From Takakia lepidozioides (Eukaryota > Streptophyta > Takakiopsida > Takakiales > Takakiaceae), in assembly GCA_030704615.1 (NCBI GenBank), contig CM060733.1, positions 75,678,907 to 75,742,906 of the forward strand: a stretch of 64,000 bases of DNA. Reading direction: 5' to 3'. Of the stretch, positions 58,572 through 64,000 are shown one piece after another; the stretch's first letter is position 1; each line of letters begins with the position of its first letter. A model generated the notes under the pieces. The model made no database searches and was not told the DNA's origin. It saw only the letters and a program-made list of their open reading frames with translations. A program made the position numbers and the translations under genes.

Positions 58572-61500
58572 ATGGCGTTGCTGGATCGTCCCGGCACCGG
58601 TTTCTGCTTACCTTCTTCACTCGTGTTCTCCAGGTCTCCTTTTCTTTCCCTGCTTTGGAAATTTGAAGTGTGGTTGATTGTGTGAGTCCCTCTCTTTAGC
58701 TCGTTATGTGCATTTCATGTACTTACTTATTCAGCTCCTCATTTGTCCACTCTCACGATTTTTGCGCATTTTCATGTGTTTCTGGTTCCCTCGTTCCTTT
58801 AAAAAAAATTGATGGCCACTGCAATGCATTTCTCTGCTGCTTGCTTCGTAACTTGGGCTGCAATCACATTGCCATTCGTTTGATTCAAAAGCTTCAGAGG
58901 GGTTGGGGGCTGGGGTCTATGTGCGTTGCAGTCCACAGAACCGTACAAATTCACAAGGGAGCATACGGTGGGTAAAGGTCCATAGCGGGCCCACAAGAGC
59001 TCGTTGCCATGGCGGTGATGGGATTGACTGGGAAGCAGTGGATAAAACAGAGCCTGAGATGAAAAAGAAGATTTTTTCAGTGATGCTCAACCTGTCCACA
59101 ATCTCACGCCGCAACATGGTTGTGAGTGGACTGTTTACAGGGCTCACCCTCCCCTCGTTGTTCCCCATCCAGTCTGCATCAGCTGAGCTTTCTGGTAATT
59201 CCATTTATGTCAATGTATCCTCGATCACTCACTCGCATGCTGGATGATCATTTCATCTCCTTGGATTACAGTTCGGAATGAACAAACAAGCATTCAAATT
59301 CAAAAGAGGGTCCTAGCCTCTTTGTGTGTCTGAGATAAACCAAGGGAGGCAGGGCTGGGGAATTTTTTTGCATGGCAATAATCTATAGGCTCAGCTAAAA
59401 CCAACGTGTGGAAACATCCACCATCTTATTTCTGAAGGGCAACCAGCACTGATTAGTTGATGAGCACATTTTTTAGCAAGGTGGAACCATGGAATAGCAT
59501 TGTAGAAGCAAGGGGGAGTTTAGCATAAATGGGATTTACCAGATTATTCACAGTTACACCTAATTGGCGTCTCACATTTTGTAGGAGCTGGTCAGGCACC
59601 ATTGACAGAAAATATACAGACAGCTGCGCAAGTTGACGAAATCAATGCCTATGCCTATTCCTACCCTGTGATAGTGGGCAAGCGACCAACTAAACTATCG
59701 TGGTAAGATTGGCAACCTTCAGGAGAATGATTGTGCAATGCTCTAAGGATTTGTCCGTTTCTCTCACACGTCTGAGCCACTAATGTCAAGGCGAGGGTCA
59801 TAGTGGCTGTGATCAAAGAATAGTATGCCTAGAGTCATTGTCTACCTGTTGATTCAGTGTATGCATGCTAATTATGCTTGTAAAAGTGAAGATTGTACTT
59901 TAGGATGTCAACATAAGTTTGATTGTTTGCCATCATGGGTTGAGACACTTGATTTATGTTAAGATTTCTAGCAGGGGCAGGTGCAAACAGACAGTTCTTT
60001 TTCATCAGATTCCCCTTCTCTGTATATTGTGTTTTTGGATTGGATTCCTAAGAAGTGAGCGACTAGCATCTGCAGAATACTGACACTGCTGTGTTTGTGA
60101 CTTTGTTGCAGGGTTGAATCCAGAAAACCAGAACGCTACTCGTCAGCAGCACCTCTTGCACGTGAGCCTTTTCCCTTGCCGGGAACCATCTTTTATGAAA
60201 ACTCTTAAGTTGACGGTACTGTTCTAAACAGACATCATTCCCAGGGTTAATCCGAAGTACATGAGGATGCTTGTGACTTGTAAGGCTCTTTATAAAACTC
60301 GTAGAGTGCTACTCAATCATACTCCAAATGTCTAGTAATACCAGGGCAAGTCATTGTACTTGCTGTCGAACATTTTTCAATCAGTTATCTGCTCTTCAGG
60401 TTTTATGAGTACTTCTCATTGATACATTCGGCTCATATTTTGGTGTTTTGTGGCAGCGGATGCTCGACAACGTATTGTTTCTGAGCGCCTTGACCTAAAA
60501 AACAATGTGGTTCTTTCTGTCTCGGTGAGAAGTCCCCCCACAACCCTTGGTTTCTGTTGGTGTAGCTGTGTGAGGGTTACAGCCATTGTATAGAAGGCAT
60601 TTCTCAACCAGTAAGGGTTATGTGCAGCATGTATACTGGTGAACGGTTATTTTGTAAACCTCTCCACTTAACACCTCAGGAAAGCCTAGAAAAGCCCCAG
60701 CTCTCCTCTTCCTCTCTTCCCAAAGTATTGGGCTTGGGCATGGCAGGTTGGGCCTCCCAATAGTGCGTTTTTGAAGACAAAGGATACCAGCTCTGCATGT
60801 TGCCCGTTCCGGATCTACAGCGGTTAGCATTTTCCCCGGACTCTGTCTGAACACTCCTTTCCATGTCTGTGATTAAGTGTAAGCTGAAACATGTCTCAAC
60901 TATGGCATGTGGTGGATCCTCCTTTCACATTAAGTGACCTATTAGTATAAGGTTCAGGACAAAGATTGGATGCATGATCAATATGTTTTGGTTGCAGCGC
61001 ATGACCACTGGTCAGAGAGTGGCCGAGATCTCTATCGTGGCTGCTTTTAAGGAGGAGGTGCTCTCTCTCTCTCTATGGCTGGGCCTCCCATCAACATCAT
61101 AAATTTCTGTGTGTGTTCTGCCATTTATGGTCACAAGGCTATGGTATCTCTGTGCGGCCACAACCTTTGAACTAAAGAATTTGACAGGAAATATATGCTT
61201 AAAATGTGACTTTGAAAACCCCTTAGAGGAATCCTCATGGAAAGATCGTTGATGTACACAATCAACAGCGGGCAGGATGATCTGTTAAACCCCATGTGAG
61301 GTCACAGGGGAAGGTAGTTGATGGGGACAAATATAAACTGGTGGTATCTCTTTTCGTTGGAGTAGATGTAGAAGGTTTGAAATGGTCCACAAATCGTTGG
61401 GTTTTGGCAGTGCCATTAATCTGGTGAAGCAATTTATCGTACATCAGCCTCACTACATCTAGGAAACAGACTCTGCAGAGGAAGAGGATCATGCATTTAG

Positions 61501-63070
61501 AAAGTACAGTTTAATGGAACATTGCAGGTGGATGGAATACTGTATTGGCATTACGAGTACCTTGTACAAAAGTCCCCCACCATCTCTGTAAGTATCACTT
61601 TGACATTCCATAACAGTTTGTGTGAAATCTATGCAGTACTCCTAGGAAAGTTTGTTAGTTATCAAATTCCTAGATCATACGTATTTTGAATTACCATTGG
61701 TCTTGACTGGATTGTGTGGCACATGGTGTGCGGCAGCAACAAGGGCTAGATGTGTTTCGACATTCATTGGCAGTGACAGCTGAAAGAGAAGGTCAGCCAT
61801 GCTTTCCAAAATATGTCATTTTTCCCTATGTACTCCTTTGCATCCTTATCCTGTAATTCATAACCACCTGAATACCAGTATATATTCTTCAATACTTCCA
61901 CTCTCCATCATCACCGTTGCCTGAGACCAGCGTGAATCTCAATCTTGAGGATGTGGGAGGGTTCCATAAATCTCCCACTGTGCTAGAGGATCTTCCCCTG
62001 GTTCACAAGGATGCAAGGCTTCAGTGCCTGTGTTATGCTTTACCATGCACATCTGAGTGAATTTGATCATAATTGCACATTACTACATGCATTGCCATGG
62101 GCATTCCAGCAATTAGTCCAGGATAAGGTTGTCCTCCAGTTCTAATTGGTGAGCGGGCTTCGATGTCTTATCGTTGTGCATTGGTGGTCCCTGTTGGGAA
62201 AGCCACGGCTACCTTTGTTCCACGAGTTCGATCCACCTTGGTTTGATACTTAGCATGAGATAGCTAGACACATAACATAGTGAGGTGAGAGACATTGTGT
62301 ACTCTCACCAATAATGAAGTAGGGCCACAATTTGATGTTGACAACTTTTAACAATGTCAACTTAACACTTGACAATGGGTTTTACTATCTCTAAGCAGGT
62401 GTTGGTATATGGGCGCAGGATATCTTTATTCATTGAATGCCTCTACGTTGGATTCCAGATGGACGGTGGTGTGTTCAAACCCCTACCCTGTGCACGTTTT
62501 CTGATTGTTGTTGATGGTTAGGTGGCTAGGTATCCGCTTCTTCGTTGGTGCAGAGTAAGGAGGGTTGTACATGTAGTTCACCCTCTCTATCGATCTGTTC
62601 GAAACTTCTTCCGCAGTGAAGAGGTGGCTTGTGGTAATCTGGAAGCCTAGTTGACATCAAGCTGGTCCAGCTATTGTTACGTCATACTGATATTTGGCCC
62701 TCTCCCTGGCCTTTCCCGGGCAAACCTTTTCTGCTGTGTCTTAACTCTGTGGCCACATGGCTACCGCAACCATCGTCATGTCTCTTTTACTCTTTGCCCT
62801 GATACTTACCAACATGGCATTATAAGGACTGTCAGGTATATTGTCAAGCTTAGAATGGCATTGACCAGCTCTAGTGCTCATCGTGTTTCAGACCTAGGGT
62901 ATGATATAAATAGAACATGTAGCATTTGTGTGTGCATGCTCCTCAAGTGGTTGTGGTTGTGTCCTATGCAGATGGAGCCTCTATTTAGGACGGCAGTTTC
63001 TTCCTTTCATTTGCTCCCACCCACCCCAGAGTATGTTCCTCCTTACAAAGATCCATGGCGCTTCTGGTAG
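58572..63070 (+). CDS. PPD5: PsbP-domain protein of the thylakoid lumen, PPD5-like
   Basis: Eleven exons by splice signals and phase: 58572-58633, 58932-59194, 59585-59702, 60112-60161, 60457-60524, 60747 to about 60822, 60998-61057, 61528-61587, 61737-61791, 62421-62467 and 62972-63070; about 318 residues. The start MALLDRPGTGFCLPSSLVFS suits a chloroplast transit peptide. ISRRNMVVSGLFTGLTLPSL with an ASA cleavage site is a twin-arginine lumenal signal. The PsbP domain follows: AYAYSYPVIVGKRPTKLSW, VESRKPERYSSAAPLAPDAR, QRIVSERLDLKNNVVLSVS, GPPNSAFLKTKD, MTTGQRVAEI, LYWHYEYLVQKSPT, LYSLNASTL and the end LLPPTPEYVPPYKDPWRFW, which is typical of PPD5. PsbP-family proteins serve photosystem assembly or related lumenal tasks; the exact role of PPD5 is less clear. 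Exon 6 is one base out of frame with its neighbours and reaches a TAG if not spliced. Confidence 0.75.
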
Positions 63071-64000
63071 GTCATGGGGCACCATGATGGTTGGAAACTA
63101 TTCAGCTCCTTGGCCTTTCTTTTTGTTCCAGAACTCTTTCACTCTATTATCAAGGGGTTTCTGCTAGGACCCTGTTTATTCAATTTTTTGGTAGGGTTGT
63201 CGGGATAGGTGCAGGAATGGTCGAGGTGAACATATCTGACATTCTTTTTGTAACTACTGTAATCATTTTCATCTCAGATGAGAATGCTTGTGGATATCCA
63301 TTCCAGAGTTTCACAATGCCATTGGCTTTGTTGTTGGGAAGAGCTTGTAAGGGGAATATGGAGCCTCCATTGACTCTGACTGTGCAGTCTGGGCGATTCT
63401 GTGGTCCCCAGATGGAGGAAGAGTCCCTTCCACCACTTCTTATGTCTAAGTTGAGTGTATTTTTGGTGAATATATATGAGCTGCTTAGTACATTTATGAG
63501 CACCAAGTCAAAAGTTGGAGTGTGCTGTGAGTGTCACCTTGCAACCCTGCTGTACACCAATAACCTCAGCGACAACCTTGGCAACTGAAGTTCTGAATCC
63601 ACACAGAAACAACCTGACAATCAACCTGGAAAAGGTTTCTTTTCTTTTTGCTTTAATGTCTTTGTTGATAGAAAGATGTTGTAGAACCCCAGGTATCTCA
63701 GCTCAATGTCGTTGGTCATGAATTCCAAGTAGTGCCTTTAAATCATAAAAAACTGGTGTATCTTTGTGAATGGTTCCGGAATGTCGCAAATTGATTGTAA
63801 CTGCATAATATTCATCTGAATATATTTTCTTTCTGTGCACCTAGTAAACAGTTTGGTTAGGATGACTAATAGGGGCACCGGTAATCTTGAGCCAGCTGAT
63901 AGCTGGGCCATCCCCATTGTAGTGTGACACGGAGAGCCGAAACCAAAAGATTATCAGGATGCTTTGGTGGGGGGGAGAAGTTGCCTTAGCACATCACCTT
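63071..64000. other. 3' flank of the PPD5-like gene; no gene recognised
   Basis: Likely contains its 3' untranslated region. A plus-strand frame of 165 codons (63091-63588) starts 20 bases after the stop codon of PPD5 but shows no known domain and no coding signature I can defend. Confidence 0.4.

Noticed and set aside
63091-63588. Plus-strand frame of 165 codons after the PPD5-like gene
   Set aside because: It starts 20 bases after the stop codon, has no known motif, and fits better as 3' untranslated DNA.

Overview
The window is nuclear DNA of a land plant, most likely a non-flowering one (fern, lycophyte or bryophyte grade). The signs are intron-rich plant genes, a very regular PLS-type PPR-DYW editing factor, plant chloroplast and mitochondrial targeting peptides, long CT microsatellites and many decayed transposons. 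This lineage call is inference; the species cannot be named from the sequence. Gene density is low. I find five host genes or gene parts that look intact, plus one decayed host-gene copy; the rest is transposon debris, tandem repeats and unassigned DNA.

Layout. 0-3.3 kb: microsatellites and the first coding exon of a cyclin T gene on the minus strand. 3.5-7.5 kb: a decayed plus-strand copy of the 15-19.7 kb locus (OSB-like PDF exons followed by PPR-DYW), with a second fragment of a DYW tail behind it. 8.1-11.8 kb: a dispersed repeat family, a GC-rich patch, a 1.3-kb minisatellite and a MULE C-terminal fragment with a SWIM zinc finger. 12.1-13.7 kb: a truncated LINE. 15-19.7 kb: the best gene of the window on the minus strand, a 2.9-kb PPR-DYW exon whose first codons complete a PDF motif begun in small upstream exons. 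Phase-compatible splice sites join them, so I read it as an OSB-PPR fusion. 24.2-27 kb: a MULE/FAR1-like transposase split by a tandem repeat that itself carries a GC-rich element with CACTA termini. 28.8-34 kb: a dispersed 113-bp repeat, long perfect or near-perfect palindromes, a transposase-like fragment and a nearly readable MULE. 34.4-39.4 kb: a truncated Ty3-type retrotransposon. 40.3-47.4 kb: more repeats, a second transposase-like ORF, a small TIR element and a multi-exon relic resembling N4/N6 DNA methyltransferases. 49.8-51.3 kb: a second LINE ending about 100 bp before the next gene. 51.4-54.7 kb: a two-exon gene for a small mitochondrial inner-membrane protein (COX7C-like). 56-57.7 kb: a four-exon class III peroxidase. 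58.6-63.1 kb: an eleven-exon PsbP-domain protein (PPD5-like) of the thylakoid lumen.

The host genes do not form a cluster with one task. The OSB-PPR locus, the COX7C-like gene and the PPD5-like gene all act in organelles, the peroxidase in the cell wall or vacuole, and cyclin T in nuclear transcription. All exon models were worked out by eye from splice signals, reading phase and family resemblance; no database search or transcript was available.
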